Assembly: GCA_964418595.1 (NCBI GenBank) | Contig: CAYQMF010000008.1 | Span: 35,345 to 99,344, forward strand | DNA length: 64,000 bases | Direction: 5' to 3' | From: CAYQMF01 sp964418595 | GTDB taxonomy: Bacteria > Planctomycetota > UBA1135 > UBA2386 | Notes under the pieces: generated by a model | Told to the model about the DNA's origin: nothing | What the model saw: only the letters and a program-made list of their open reading frames with translations | Databases searched by the model: none | In this document: positions 42,509 to 53,875 of the stretch, piece after piece | How positions within the stretch are numbered: position 1 is the first letter of the stretch | How the letters are laid out: the number at the start of each line of letters is the position of its first letter | Position numbers and translations under genes: made by a program

Positions 42509-43681
42509 ATGCCTCGCCGGATCGACACCTACCTCAAAGACCTGCTGCCCTCGGACAAGTTCGACTTCTACAGCGTGGTTCGCGACTTCTCCGACGCCGA
42601 GATCGCGCCCCACGTCCTCGCCTGGGAACGCGAGGGCGTCCTCGTGCCGGACCACGCGCTGGCGAAGATGGCCGAGATCGGCCTGTTCGGGATTCCGATC
42701 GAGGAGGAGTTCGGCGGACAGGGTGGCGACCAGACCGACCTCGTGCTCATGGGGCTCGCCATCGGTTACCACTCGCAGTCGGTGGCGATCACGCCGGGCG
42801 CGGCCATCTCGCTCGGCGCCAAGCCGCTGCAGCTCTCCGGTACTCCGGCGCAGAAGAAGGCCCACCTCCCCGACCTCGCCGCCGGCAAGCGCATGTTCGT
42901 GTTCGGGTTGTCGGAGCCGGGACGCGGCTCGGACGCCGCCAACCCGGAGGTCACCGCCCGCCGCGACGGCACGAACTGGGTGATCAACGGCGAGAAGTGC
43001 TGGTCGACCAACGCGCGATGGGCGAGCCACGTCACCGTGCATGCGTTGACCAACCCCGACGCCGAGAACGGGCGGCGCTCGACGTGCTTCATCGTGCCGA
43101 TGGACGCGCGCGGCGTCTTCTACCAGGAGATGGCCGGCAAACGCGTGTGGGAGCAGTCGAGCACGGGCTCGATCCGCTTCGAGGACGTCCGCGTCGGCGG
43201 CGACACGGTGCTCGGCGCGGTCGACGGCGGCTTCAAGGTGATGGTGCACACGCTCAACGGCGGCCGCCTCTTCATCGCCAGCCTCGCCCTCGGTTCGCTC
43301 GCCTTCGCCCTCGACAAGTGCCGCATCTACGGCGAGGAGCGCGAGCAGTTCGGCCGACCCATCGGTCGCTTCCAGCGCGTGCAGGACGTGGTCGTCGACA
43401 TGGACATCGCCCTCGAGCGCAACCTCACCTGGCTGCTGCACTGCAGCCGGCGCTTCGACGAAGGCACGCTGTCGCGCGAGCAAGCCGCCAAGGTGAAGGT
43501 CGACTGCAGCCGCGAGGCGAGCAACCTGCTGGTGCTGGCGATGGAGATCTGCGGTGGCGTGGCCTGCCTCGACGAGTTCGGCCTCATCCGCCACCACAAC
43601 GACCTGTTCGTCACTCGGGTCGGCGAGGGCAGCAACTTCGCGCTCAAGGACCTGATCGCCCGGCCGCTGCGCGAGGCGTAG
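42509..43681 (+). CDS. acyl-CoA dehydrogenase
   Basis: 390 aa, the usual ACAD length. Conserved blocks: GIPIEEEFGGQGGDQTD near 72, FGLSEPGRGSDAAN near 132 (FAD contact), WVINGEKCWSTNARWAS near 156, EQSSTGSIRFEDVRV near 217, and YGEEREQFGRPIGRFQRVQD near 274. The position of the catalytic glutamate is kept in RVGEGSNFALKD near 373. It oxidises an acyl-CoA and passes electrons to ETF. The substrate cannot be assigned. It stands alone between the TPR protein and galactokinase, 15 kb from the benzoyl-CoA genes. Confidence 0.9.
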   Translation: MPRRIDTYLKDLLPSDKFDFYSVVRDFSDAEIAPHVLAWEREGVLVPDHALAKMAEIGLFGIPIEEEFGGQGGDQTDLVLMGLAIGYHSQSVAITPGAAISLGAKPLQLSGTPAQKKAHLPDLAAGKRMFVFGLSEPGRGSDAANPEVTARRDGTNWVINGEKCWSTNARWASHVTVHALTNPDAENGRRSTCFIVPMDARGVFYQEMAGKRVWEQSSTGSIRFEDVRVGGDTVLGAVDGGFKVMVHTLNGGRLFIASLALGSLAFALDKCRIYGEEREQFGRPIGRFQRVQDVVVDMDIALERNLTWLLHCSRRFDEGTLSREQAAKVKVDCSREASNLLVLAMEICGGVACLDEFGLIRHHNDLFVTRVGEGSNFALKDLIARPLREA

Positions 43682-43702
43682 CCGCCCCGGCTCGAACGAC
43701 GA

Positions 43703-44884
43703 CTACAGCTCGCGCGGGCCGCCGCCGGCGCGCAACACCTCGAAGCGCGGCTCGACGTCGAAGCGGGCGCGGAACCGCGCAGCGACCTGGCTCGCCACGT
43801 CGGTAGTCGCACCCGGGTGCGCCAGCGCGATGGCACAGCCCCCGAACCCGGCCCCGGTGAGGCGCGCGCCGAAGACACCCTCGCACGTGCGCGCCGCCGC
43901 CGTGATCTCGTCGAGCTCGTCGCACGACACCTCGTAGTCCCGCCGCGCCGACTCGTGGCTGCCGTCCAGTGCCTGCCCGAGGGCCGCGATGTCGCCACGC
44001 TGCAGGCTGGCGACGGCGTCGGCCACCCGCGTCATCTCCGAGACCACGTGGCGGGCACGCCGCATCGGCACCTCCGGCACGCGTGCGCCCACGCGGGCGA
44101 GCTCCGCGGGCGTGTAGGCGGCGAGGTACGGCCGGTCGACGCCGGCGGCCCGCAACGCCGCGTGTGCCTCCGCGCACTCGCGCACGCGCTGGTTGAACCC
44201 CGTCGTCGCCAGGGTGCGCGGCTTGCGGGTGTCCATGACCAGGATCGCGAACGCCTCGTCGTCGAGGGCGACGTGCGCGTACTCCCGCGTGTGGCAGTGC
44301 AGCAGGAGGGCATGGCCCGGACGCCCCAGAGCAGAGGCGAACTGGTCCATGATCCCGCACTTCAGGCCCACGTAGTCGTTCTCGGCGCGGTGCCCCAGCA
44401 TCGCGAGCGCGATCGGATCGAGGCGCGTGCCGTGCAGGCGATCGAGCGCGGTGGCGGTGGCGACCTCGATCGCCGCCGACGACGACATGCCCGACGCCAT
44501 CGGCAGGTCGCCGGAGAACACGAGGTCGACGCCGCTGCGCACGCCGGTGGCGGCAACGAACTCACGGAACACGCCGAGCGGGTAGTTGGCCCACGCGCGG
44601 GCCGGATCGCTCGGGCCGGCGAGCGCATCCATCGCCACGTCGACCGCCAAGGGCTGATCGAGGCTGCGCAGCCGGATCAGGCCATCGTCGCGAAGGCGTG
44701 CGGCCGCGTAGATGCCGCGGTCGACGGCCACCGGCAGCACGTCGCCCCCGTTGTAGTCGAGGTGCGCGCCGACGAGATTGACGCGACCGGGCGCGAAGAA
44801 CACGCGCGGCAGCGCGGTGCCGAACGCGCCCGGGAACGCGGCGCGCAGGCGCGCGGGGATGGGAGAAGGAGGTCGGCCGCTCAT
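43703..44884 (-). CDS. galK: galactokinase
   Basis: 393 aa of the GHMP kinase family. Diagnostic motifs are the galactose-binding signature APGRVNLVGAHLDYNGGD near 31 (the family usually has E where A stands in VGAH, a small variation), the ATP-binding MASGMSSSAAIEVATA near 128, the catalytic-base segment GLKCGIMDQFASALG near 173, and GARLTGAGFGGC near 342. It phosphorylates galactose at C1 for the Leloir pathway. Other Leloir genes are not in the window. It is convergent with the acyl-CoA dehydrogenase gene, 20 bp apart. Another GHMP sugar kinase specificity remains possible because of the A-for-E change. Confidence 0.82.
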   Translation of the reverse strand: MSGRPPSPIPARLRAAFPGAFGTALPRVFFAPGRVNLVGAHLDYNGGDVLPVAVDRGIYAAARLRDDGLIRLRSLDQPLAVDVAMDALAGPSDPARAWANYPLGVFREFVAATGVRSGVDLVFSGDLPMASGMSSSAAIEVATATALDRLHGTRLDPIALAMLGHRAENDYVGLKCGIMDQFASALGRPGHALLLHCHTREYAHVALDDEAFAILVMDTRKPRTLATTGFNQRVRECAEAHAALRAAGVDRPYLAAYTPAELARVGARVPEVPMRRARHVVSEMTRVADAVASLQRGDIAALGQALDGSHESARRDYEVSCDELDEITAAARTCEGVFGARLTGAGFGGCAIALAHPGATTDVASQVAARFRARFDVEPRFEVLRAGGGPREL

Positions 44885-44952
44885 CGGTGACGGTGTCGCG
44901 TGACGATGCTATTGTCGGACGCTCGCCACGCGCGGCTCCGAAATCGCACCGC

Positions 44953-46041
44953 ATGAGACCTTGGACGCTTCTTCTCGCCCTCCTCGCGAGCCTCCCGGCT
45001 CGCGCCCAGGAGTCCGATCCGCCGGTGCCGCCGGAGTCGACGTCGCCGCGCCGCGACGTCCACGCCCTGCGCGGGATCGAACTCCGCTACCCGCGGGATC
45101 AGGCGGTCGCCGTCGCGAAGGTGAACGGGCAGGACATCACGCTCGAACAGCTCGCCGAGCACATGGAGGCACGGCACGCCCCCGGCTTCCGTGCCTTCCT
45201 CGCCACTCCCGCCGGCAACCTGTACTTCCGTGACAAGGCGCCGGCCGACTGGGTCCGTCAGTACGCCGACGTCGTGGCCCTCCAGGCCGAGGCGCGCTAC
45301 CGGGAAGTGCCCCCCAAGGACGCCGAGAAGGTGCTCGCCAACACGCTCAAGGCCGGCTTCCAGGCGTGGGTGCAGCAATACGCGAACGAGCGCGATCGCC
45401 AGGGGAACCCGCTCGAGATGACCGAGGAGCGTTCGAACATGCTGCTCACGCGCTACCAGCGCGACTTCGGCCTCGCCGTGGAACGCCAGGGCTGGCTCGA
45501 CGTGCTCACGCCGGCGAACGAGGACATCAACGAAGACGCGGCACACGCGTTCCACCGCGAGTACCCGCGCTACTTCGGCGGGCTCGTGCACCTCGCGCAC
45601 ATCCTCGTGTACCACCGCCACCCCGTCACCGGCCAGCTCCTCGTGCCGGACGACGCGCGCAGCACCGACGCGCTGGTCGCCGAGATCAAGGCCAGGCTGA
45701 AGCCCGACGGCTCGAACTTCGAGGACGTCGCCCGCCTCTTCTCCGAGGATCGCGGCACGGCCGACCGCGGCGGGATGTTCCACAACGTGACGCGCTTCGA
45801 CCGGCGGCTGCCGCCCCCGGTGGTCCGCGCCGCGTGGGATGGCCGGGACGGCGAGTGGGTCGGACCGATCGAGTCGACCTACGGCCTGCACTTCGTCAAG
45901 CGCCTCTCCTACCTGCAGCACTCGTTCTTCCTGATCACTCCACAGACCATGCCGCACGTGCGCGACGTGATGCGGAGCAAGATCCAGGAAGACCTCATGC
46001 TCGACGTGCGCGGGCGGCATCGCGTCACGCTCGGTTATTGA
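44953..46041 (+). CDS. exported parvulin-type peptidyl-prolyl isomerase
   Basis: 362 aa with a signal peptide (MRPWTLLLALLASLPARAQ). Residues ~40-195 form a SurA/PrsA-like helical chaperone part (AVAKVNGQDITLEQLAEHM). Residues ~210-330 are the rotamase domain: VHLAHILVYHRHP, FEDVARLFSEDRGTADRGG, and GPIESTYGLHFVKRL, the canonical beginning, middle and end of a parvulin. It should help fold exported or outer-membrane proteins, which suits a genome rich in large secreted proteins. Confidence 0.88.
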   Translation: MRPWTLLLALLASLPARAQESDPPVPPESTSPRRDVHALRGIELRYPRDQAVAVAKVNGQDITLEQLAEHMEARHAPGFRAFLATPAGNLYFRDKAPADWVRQYADVVALQAEARYREVPPKDAEKVLANTLKAGFQAWVQQYANERDRQGNPLEMTEERSNMLLTRYQRDFGLAVERQGWLDVLTPANEDINEDAAHAFHREYPRYFGGLVHLAHILVYHRHPVTGQLLVPDDARSTDALVAEIKARLKPDGSNFEDVARLFSEDRGTADRGGMFHNVTRFDRRLPPPVVRAAWDGRDGEWVGPIESTYGLHFVKRLSYLQHSFFLITPQTMPHVRDVMRSKIQEDLMLDVRGRHRVTLGY

Positions 46042-46056
46042 CCGGAGGAGGGCCGG

Positions 46057-46626
46057 TCAGTCCGCCAGGGCCTGGTGCAACCAGGCGCGCGCCATGGCGA
46101 ACTCGCGGTTCACCGTCGCGCGCGACTGCCCGACGACCTCGGCGGCCTCCTCGATGGTGAGCCCGCCGAAGAAGCGCAGCTCGACGATCCGCGCCTGGTT
46201 GGCGTCGATCTTGGCCAGCTCGGCCAGGGCGTCGTCGAGCGCCACGATGTCGATCTGCTTGTCGACGATCAGCCCGCTGATGTCGTCGACCTCCACCTTC
46301 TTGCCGCCGCCACGCTTCTGCGCCCGCTTGCCGCGCGCGTGGTCGACGAGGATCCGGCGCATCATCTGCGCGCACACGGCGAAGAAGTGGGCGCGGTTCT
46401 GCCACTTCACCTGGGTCTGGTCGACGAGGCGCATGTAGGCCTCGTTCACGAGCGCGGTCGCCTGCAGGGTGTGGTCCGGACGCTCGCGCTCCAGGTAGCG
46501 GCGCGCCTGGAGCTTGAGCTGTTCGAGCACCAGCGGCATCAACTGGTCGAGCGCCTGCTGATTCCCGCTGCACCAGTCGACCAGCAACTGGGTCACGACC
46601 TTCGAACTCGGGCCGGGCTCGCTCAT
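46057..46626 (-). CDS. ECF-type RNA polymerase sigma factor
   Basis: 189 aa from the ATG at 46626. Region 2 is visible as LQATALVNEAYMRLV and FFAVCAQMMRRILVDHARG, and region 4 as RIVELRFFGGLTIEEAAEVV with VGQSRATVNREFAMARAWL. The combination of QATALVNEAYLRL and RxILVDHAR marks the ECF subgroup common in Planctomycetes and Acidobacteria, which are often linked to Ser/Thr kinases rather than anti-sigma factors. A frameshifted kinase gene is 13 kb away; no anti-sigma factor is adjacent. Confidence 0.9.
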   Translation of the reverse strand: MSEPGPSSKVVTQLLVDWCSGNQQALDQLMPLVLEQLKLQARRYLERERPDHTLQATALVNEAYMRLVDQTQVKWQNRAHFFAVCAQMMRRILVDHARGKRAQKRGGGKKVEVDDISGLIVDKQIDIVALDDALAELAKIDANQARIVELRFFGGLTIEEAAEVVGQSRATVNREFAMARAWLHQALAD

Positions 46627-46715
46627 GGGGCGCAAGTGTCCCGCGACCCGCGGCGTGCCGCAAGCCGGCCTTGCCCGCGCGCCCGCACGCGCCCTATCCT
46701 GCGCGCCGACCCGCC

Positions 46716-46946
46716 GTGCCTCTCTACCACTATCGCTGTGCTTCCTGCGACCATGCCTTCGAGGCGTTGGTCCACACGACCGACGGCGTCGTCACCACCG
46801 CGGTGCGCTGCCCGGAGTGCGACGGCGCCACCAACGAGCGCCTGCTCACGCGTTTCTCCGTGGGCGGCAAAGCGAGCGGCGCAGCCGCGGCAGAACCCTT
46901 CTGCGGCCGCTGCGGCGAGAACCGGCCGCCCTGCAGCGCCGACTGA
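46716..46946 (+). CDS. FmdB-family zinc-ribbon protein
   Basis: 76 aa from a GTG start. It opens with the family signature PLYHYRCASCDHAFEAL and has a second pair, VRCPECDG, making one zinc ribbon. A further CGRCGENRPPC motif lies at the C-terminus. Such small proteins are called putative regulatory proteins, but the role is unproven. It is followed by DUF1294 35 bp later. Confidence 0.85.
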   Translation: MPLYHYRCASCDHAFEALVHTTDGVVTTAVRCPECDGATNERLLTRFSVGGKASGAAAAEPFCGRCGENRPPCSAD

Positions 46947-46980
46947 CGCCGAGCCGCGCCGGCGGTAGCCCCTCTCGACC

Positions 46981-47259
46981 ATGCTCAACGTCGTCATCTG
47001 GACGGTGCTCGCGATCAACCTGATCACGTTCGTGATCTGGGGAATCGACAAGTGGCAGGCCAGGCGCAACGGCCGGCGCGTGCCGGAGGCGCATCTCCTC
47101 CTGCTCGCCGCGGCCACCGGTTGCGTTGGCGCGTGGCTCGGCGTGTCGGTGTTCCGGCACAAGAGCCAGAAGGTCAGCTTCCGGCTGATGCTCCTGGTCT
47201 CGTCGCTGGTCAACGTGATCTGGGTCTGGGGCGCCTGGAAGATCGGCCTGTTCGAATGA
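46981..47259 (+). CDS. DUF1294 membrane protein
   Basis: 92 aa with hydrophobic segments at both ends (VVIWTVLAINLITFVIWGID and LLVSSLVNVIWVWGAW) and a third in LLLLAAATGCVGAWLGV. The family pattern is met: ITFVIWGIDKWQARRNGRRVPE followed by FRHKSQKVSFRLML. Function is unknown. Its stop codon forms part of a 14-bp tandem duplication. Confidence 0.88.
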   Translation: MLNVVIWTVLAINLITFVIWGIDKWQARRNGRRVPEAHLLLLAAATGCVGAWLGVSVFRHKSQKVSFRLMLLVSSLVNVIWVWGAWKIGLFE

Positions 47260-47284
47260 CCACGCGCCTCTGACCACGCGCCTC
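47257..47284. repeat. 14-bp tandem duplication over a stop codon
   Basis: TGACCACGCGCCTC occurs twice in direct contact, at 47257-47270 and 47271-47284. The first copy starts with the stop codon of the DUF1294 gene. It is a small recent duplication with no evident function. Confidence 0.85.
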
Positions 47285-47322
47285 GCCCGGGAGTCGACTG
47301 CAGCGAAGACGGAAGGCCCCGA

Positions 47323-49071
47323 CTACAGCAGGGGGATCAGCTTCCAGCCGCGCCGGTCCGGGTTGCAGAGCATGATCTGCAGGTCCTTCAGCTCGCGGTC
47401 GAAGCGCACGCGCACCTTCGAGGCGTGCTCACCCAGCACCTCGAGCACCTCGACCTCGTAGTCGCGCTCGCGGATGCGCTCGCCGACGACCACGTTGCGT
47501 TGCGCGAACTCCGTCGAACTGCGCGGCTCCATCAGGCGCGCCCCCGGACGCGCGAGCTCGATCGAGTGGGAATCCACCCGCCGCGCGACCACCAACGCCT
47601 GCGACGTGCTGGCCGGGCCGCGACACAGCGTGCGCACGGTGAGGCCGCCCTCCGGCCAGTTCACGCTCAGCGTCTGCTGCAGGAACTGCGTGTCGAGCCA
47701 GCTCAGCGGCAGGTCGATCACGTACACCGGCCGCGGCGACTGGAGCAGGAGCGGCGCCTCGCGGAACAACTGCGTCGTCCACTCGCCCATGCTCACGCCC
47801 TGGAAGTACAACGGCTGCTGCGCGAGCTCGCGGCGCAGGTTGACGGTCTGCACGCCGACGGTCGCTGCGACGACGAGCACTCCCCACACCGCGCCACGCC
47901 GGGACAAGCGCTCGACGAGCAGCGCCAGCAGCGCGCACCACGGCAGCGACGCCGGATAGAGGTAGCGGCCCGACGTGTACAGCGCGAGCTGCGGCAGCAG
48001 CGCCAACAGGAAGAGCAGCACGCACAGCCGACCCAGGCGATCGCGCCATGCCCAGACGAGCAGCCCGAGCACGCCGGCGCCGCCGACCGACAGCCACGTC
48101 CACGCCGACGACCCCAGGTCGCCGGCTGCCTGGAGGAACGGGTGTACCGACGACCCGACCACCAGCGACGACGCGTAGTGCAGGCCCGCGAGCCCGATGT
48201 GACCCAGGAACCCCGGCTGCGTCGGCGTGAAGACGTAGGGCGCCGGCAGCGACCCGGCGTCGCCGAGGACCAGCGTCCGCACGACGACGTACACGCCGAG
48301 CGCCGCCGCGCACCCGATGTAAAGCGCACGCTTGGCACGGAGCAGCGCGCCCACGGCACGCGCCTCGGGCTCCGCCCGCCAGCGATCGATGCACAGGAAC
48401 GCCAGCGGCAGCCAGACCGTGCTCTCCTTCGCCAGCAGCGCGATCAGGTAGATGCCGGCGAGCCCGAGCCCGCCGCGCGTCGTCGCCGCCGCCCCCGGGC
48501 GGAGGAACACGAACAGACCGGCGAGGAGCGCGAGCACCGGGATGGTGTCGGTGCGGCCGGCGGCGAAGAAGACCTGCTCCGCGTGGCACGCCAGCCCCGC
48601 GAACAGCAGCGTCGCGCCGAGCGACGGCCAAACCGACAGTCCCAGCCGCCGCAGGCTGCCGAACGCCAGCAGGCTCGTCACGAAATGGAGCAGCACGTTG
48701 CCGATGACGAAGCCGAGCGGCGACTCGCCCCAGATCGCGCGGTCGAGGGCGAGGCTCGCGATGATCAGCGGCCGGAAGAAGCGCACGACCGTGCCGTCGG
48801 GGATCCACCAGTCGGCGTCCCACCGGTTCTCGACGACGAGGGCATCGACCATCGCGCCCGGATCGCCACTCGTGAGCTGACGCGTCTGCAGGAGCAGCCG
48901 GAAGTCATCCGCGACGAACGCGGCGCGCTCGAAGCTCGGCCAGGCGACGGTCACCAGCAACAGGGCGAGGGCGACCGCGGCGAGCCAGGGATGCATCCGA
49001 GGCGGAACGGCGAGTCCGGACACAGACGGGGAAGCGGAATCGACAGAGGACGGCATCGGCTCGAGAACCAT
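47323..49071 (-). CDS. polytopic membrane protein, GT39/TMTC-like glycosyltransferase
   Basis: About 582 aa from ATG 49071; a GTG at 49089 is an alternative. One hydrophobic segment opens the chain (PWLAAVALALLLVTVAWPSF), followed by FVADDFRLLLQTRQ, an acidic first loop as in GT39/PMT and TMTC-type enzymes that use lipid-linked sugars. About ten further membrane segments follow to residue ~400, then a soluble C-terminal ~170 residues. The acidic loop with DDF and the RFFRPL segment after it are typical of these enzymes. It probably transfers a sugar to proteins or glycans on the outer face of the membrane. Divergent from ggt; the promoters share a ~36-bp space. Confidence 0.75.
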   Translation of the reverse strand: MVLEPMPSSVDSASPSVSGLAVPPRMHPWLAAVALALLLVTVAWPSFERAAFVADDFRLLLQTRQLTSGDPGAMVDALVVENRWDADWWIPDGTVVRFFRPLIIASLALDRAIWGESPLGFVIGNVLLHFVTSLLAFGSLRRLGLSVWPSLGATLLFAGLACHAEQVFFAAGRTDTIPVLALLAGLFVFLRPGAAATTRGGLGLAGIYLIALLAKESTVWLPLAFLCIDRWRAEPEARAVGALLRAKRALYIGCAAALGVYVVVRTLVLGDAGSLPAPYVFTPTQPGFLGHIGLAGLHYASSLVVGSSVHPFLQAAGDLGSSAWTWLSVGGAGVLGLLVWAWRDRLGRLCVLLFLLALLPQLALYTSGRYLYPASLPWCALLALLVERLSRRGAVWGVLVVAATVGVQTVNLRRELAQQPLYFQGVSMGEWTTQLFREAPLLLQSPRPVYVIDLPLSWLDTQFLQQTLSVNWPEGGLTVRTLCRGPASTSQALVVARRVDSHSIELARPGARLMEPRSSTEFAQRNVVVGERIRERDYEVEVLEVLGEHASKVRVRFDRELKDLQIMLCNPDRRGWKLIPLL

Positions 49072-49106
49072 AGGCGAGGCACGCGTCACGCCTAAGCTTG
49101 CCTTTC

Positions 49107-50819
<1,713 letters not shown>

Positions 50820-51011
50820 GCGCAAGCCGCATCCGTCCGGCCCCCGGGCGTCCCGATTTGGTCCCAGCCCCGGGCCTTTACCGGGCGCCCAACGCCCCGC
50901 ATCATCGGGCCGCCGCCCGCCCCGCCGAACCCGCGTCGCAGCCCCGCGCTCGCCGCGTTTCGGCCTCTCTGCGTCCCACCTCCGATCTGCCGAAGCAGGC
51001 GAAGTCGATCC

Positions 51012-53678
51012 ATGCGCTTTCACATCCTCGTCCCGGCGAGCCTTGCGCTCGCATCCCTCGTCGGTTGTTCGATCCAAGGCGACACCGGCGAAAGCAAGAG
51101 TGCCGCGCGCAAGGCGCCACAGGTACCGCGCGCCGCGGTCTTGCGCTGGCACCAGCGGAAGAGCGAGGACGGCACCATCCCCGATGGCGCGCTCTACCGC
51201 GAAGCCGTCGCGCTCGAGCAGCGCATGGTCGCCATGCCGCAGGCCGGCGGCCCCACCAACTGGAACCTTCTCGGCCCCGGCAACATCGGTGGCCGCATTC
51301 GCGCCATCGTGGTGCACCCCACCACGCCCGCGACGATGTGGGTCGGCTCCGTGAGCGGCGGCGTGTGGAAGACCACCGACGGCGCGAACTCGTGGTTCCG
51401 GCTGCCCGACCTGCCGAGCGTGCTCGCGGTCAATTGCATGGTCATCGACCCCAACAACCCCAACGTCCTGTACGTGGGCACCGGCGAGCAGTCGTACTTC
51501 GAGATCCCCGAAGGCTCGTCGAACAGCGCGGTCAACACTGGCGCGGGCATGTTCAAGACCACCGACGGTGGCAACTCGTGGACCCATCTGCCGTCGACGG
51601 CCGGCGCCGCTTGGAACTCGATCAACGCCATCACCATCGACCCGAACAACTCGTCGATCATGGTGGCCGCCACGATCTCCGGCATCTACCGGAGCACCGA
51701 CGCCGGCGTGACCTGGTCGCTGCAGTCGACGGGGAAGACCTTCGACGTCGAGATCGACCCGGGCAACTCCAACCGCTACGTGGCGGGCCGGTTCGACGGG
51801 CGCGCTCTGTACTCCACGGACGGCGGCGTGACCTGGGCGAACGGTACCCAGTTCACCAACGGATCGCGCAGCAGCCTCGCCTGGGCGCGGGCGACGACGG
51901 GCATGGTGTACGCCGCCGTCAACACTCGCGGTTCGCTCTCGGTCTGGCGTTCCGTCGACGGCGGGCAGACCTACGCCCAGCAGGCTTCCGGCATCGTCTC
52001 GGTCCTCTCTGACTACACGGGCGCGATCTGGGTCGATCCCACGAACTCCGCCACCCTCGTCGTCGGCGGCCTCGACCTCTACCGCAGCGTCAACTCCGGG
52101 GCCAACTTCACGAAGATCTCGGCGTGGGCCAGCTACCCGGCGAGCAGCGCGCACGCCGACCACCACATCATCGTCAACCACCCGCAGTTCGACGGCGTCG
52201 GCAACCGCACGGTGTTCTTCGGCAACGACGGCGGCATCCAGCGGGCCACCAACGTCTACACCGTGGCCAACACCTCCGGCTGGACCAACCTGGCCCGCGG
52301 CCTCGCCATCACGCAGCTCTACGGCTGCTGCATGAACCCGACCTCCGGCGTCACGCTCGCCGGCGCCCAGGACAACGGCACCATGCGCGGCGTGCCGGCC
52401 AACGGCCTCAACGGCTGGACGTCGCCGCTGGGCGGTGACGGCTCGTTCTGCGCCGCCGACCCCACCGACCCGAACACGTTCTACCTGCAGTACTACTACA
52501 TCAACCTGTACCGCAGCACGAACGGCGGCTCGTCGTCGGGCTCGAGCATCAAGGGCGCGATCAACGAGCCCACCGCCAACTTCATGGCGTACATCCTGCT
52601 CGACCCCAACGACAACAACCGGCTGTACGCGTGCGGTGCGGCGCTGTGGCGGACCAACAACGCCAAGACCGGCTCGCCGCCCACCTGGACGGTCGTCAAG
52701 CCGGCCCTCGCGTGCACTGCGACCGCGCCTACCAACCCCGAGCCCGCACACTTCAGCGACAACCCGCCCTGCAACATCTCGACCGTCGCGGTCGCGCGGG
52801 GCAACGCCAACGTCGTGTGGGTCGGCCACAACAACGGCAACCTCTACTACACGACCAACGGCCTCGCCGCCTCGCCGACCTGGACGCAGGTCGACAACAA
52901 CTCGCCGTCGCTCCCCAACCGCTGGGTCTCGCGCATCGCGATCGACCACAACGACCCCACCAAGGTGACGGTGTCGTTCATGGGCTTCACCCCGGACAAC
53001 GTCTGGCGCACGACCGACTCCGGCGCGACGTGGACGCAGCGCGTCGGCACCGGCAGCAACAAGATCCCGGCGGTCCCGGTGTCGTGCATCGTGCAGCACC
53101 GCGCGGCGCTGGGTCGCTTCTACGCGGCCACCGACCTGGGCCTCTTCTACACGGACGATGATGGCCTCAACTGGCTGCCGGCCACCGGCGGCCCCACCAT
53201 CGTGCCGATGGACGAGCTGATCTGGCGCAACGACAAGACCCTCGTCGTCGCCACGCACGGGCGCAGCGTCTGGACTTGTGACGTCGACCCCGCGGCGGTG
53301 ACGCCGATCGGCAGCGGCTGTGGCATCGGCACCAACCCGACCCTGACGGTGTCGCCGCCGGTGATCGGCGCGCCGCAGACCTACACCCTCACCAACGCCA
53401 CGCCCGTGGCGCCGGTGAGCCTGATGCTCGCGGCCGGCGCCGCGTCGCCGCTGCCGATCGGGCCGTGCGTGGTGCAGCCCACGCTCGCCGGCCTGTTGAT
53501 GGTGTCGATCGGCGCCACGAACGGCGGCGGCAGCCTCGCCACGAACGTGCCGATCCCCGCCAACCCCGGCCTGCTCGGGGCGGTGATGACCACGCAGGAG
53601 TTCATCTTCGTCCCGGGCGGCCCGCTGCTCGGCGTCGGTGAGCTGAGCAACGGCGCGGAGATGACGTTCGGCTACTAG
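51012..53678 (+). CDS. Asp-box (BNR/VPS10-like) propeller lipoprotein
   Basis: 888 aa. The leader ends in a lipobox (ASLVGC), so the protein should be lipid-anchored. Residues ~75-770 carry repeated Asp-boxes (KTTDGANSW, KTTDGGNSW, RSTDAGVTW, YSTDGGVTW, RTTDSGATW) and the DPNNPNVLYVGTGE-type spacers of VPS10/sialidase-like propellers. It is a paralogue of the protein at 1283-4105: the IGGRIRA start, SAHADHHI and AITQLYG segments correspond. The C-terminal ~110 residues after SGCGIGTNP are the shared beta domain. No catalytic site was seen. Possible role in binding or sensing outside the cell. Confidence 0.85.
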   Translation: MRFHILVPASLALASLVGCSIQGDTGESKSAARKAPQVPRAAVLRWHQRKSEDGTIPDGALYREAVALEQRMVAMPQAGGPTNWNLLGPGNIGGRIRAIVVHPTTPATMWVGSVSGGVWKTTDGANSWFRLPDLPSVLAVNCMVIDPNNPNVLYVGTGEQSYFEIPEGSSNSAVNTGAGMFKTTDGGNSWTHLPSTAGAAWNSINAITIDPNNSSIMVAATISGIYRSTDAGVTWSLQSTGKTFDVEIDPGNSNRYVAGRFDGRALYSTDGGVTWANGTQFTNGSRSSLAWARATTGMVYAAVNTRGSLSVWRSVDGGQTYAQQASGIVSVLSDYTGAIWVDPTNSATLVVGGLDLYRSVNSGANFTKISAWASYPASSAHADHHIIVNHPQFDGVGNRTVFFGNDGGIQRATNVYTVANTSGWTNLARGLAITQLYGCCMNPTSGVTLAGAQDNGTMRGVPANGLNGWTSPLGGDGSFCAADPTDPNTFYLQYYYINLYRSTNGGSSSGSSIKGAINEPTANFMAYILLDPNDNNRLYACGAALWRTNNAKTGSPPTWTVVKPALACTATAPTNPEPAHFSDNPPCNISTVAVARGNANVVWVGHNNGNLYYTTNGLAASPTWTQVDNNSPSLPNRWVSRIAIDHNDPTKVTVSFMGFTPDNVWRTTDSGATWTQRVGTGSNKIPAVPVSCIVQHRAALGRFYAATDLGLFYTDDDGLNWLPATGGPTIVPMDELIWRNDKTLVVATHGRSVWTCDVDPAAVTPIGSGCGIGTNPTLTVSPPVIGAPQTYTLTNATPVAPVSLMLAAGAASPLPIGPCVVQPTLAGLLMVSIGATNGGGSLATNVPIPANPGLLGAVMTTQEFIFVPGGPLLGVGELSNGAEMTFGY

Positions 53679-53875
53679 GAATCGCGAGGGAACGGCCTCG
53701 CACGCCCGTGCAGGAGCTGACGCGCCCGGAGGGCGCGCAGCTCAGCGGCGACGGCCGGGGCGAGCACCCGCGTACACCGCCACTCTGGTTCCGGAGCGGG
53801 GACGCCCACGCGACTGGCCCACTGGCCCCGTGGCGGCGTTCCTTGGCGGGTCGCACGCGGCGTATCCTGCCGCGG

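Noticed and set aside
42509..43681. Acyl-CoA dehydrogenase as part of the aromatic pathway
   Set aside because: It is isolated 15 kb from had and has no feature that marks a cyclohexanoyl- or glutaryl-CoA substrate.
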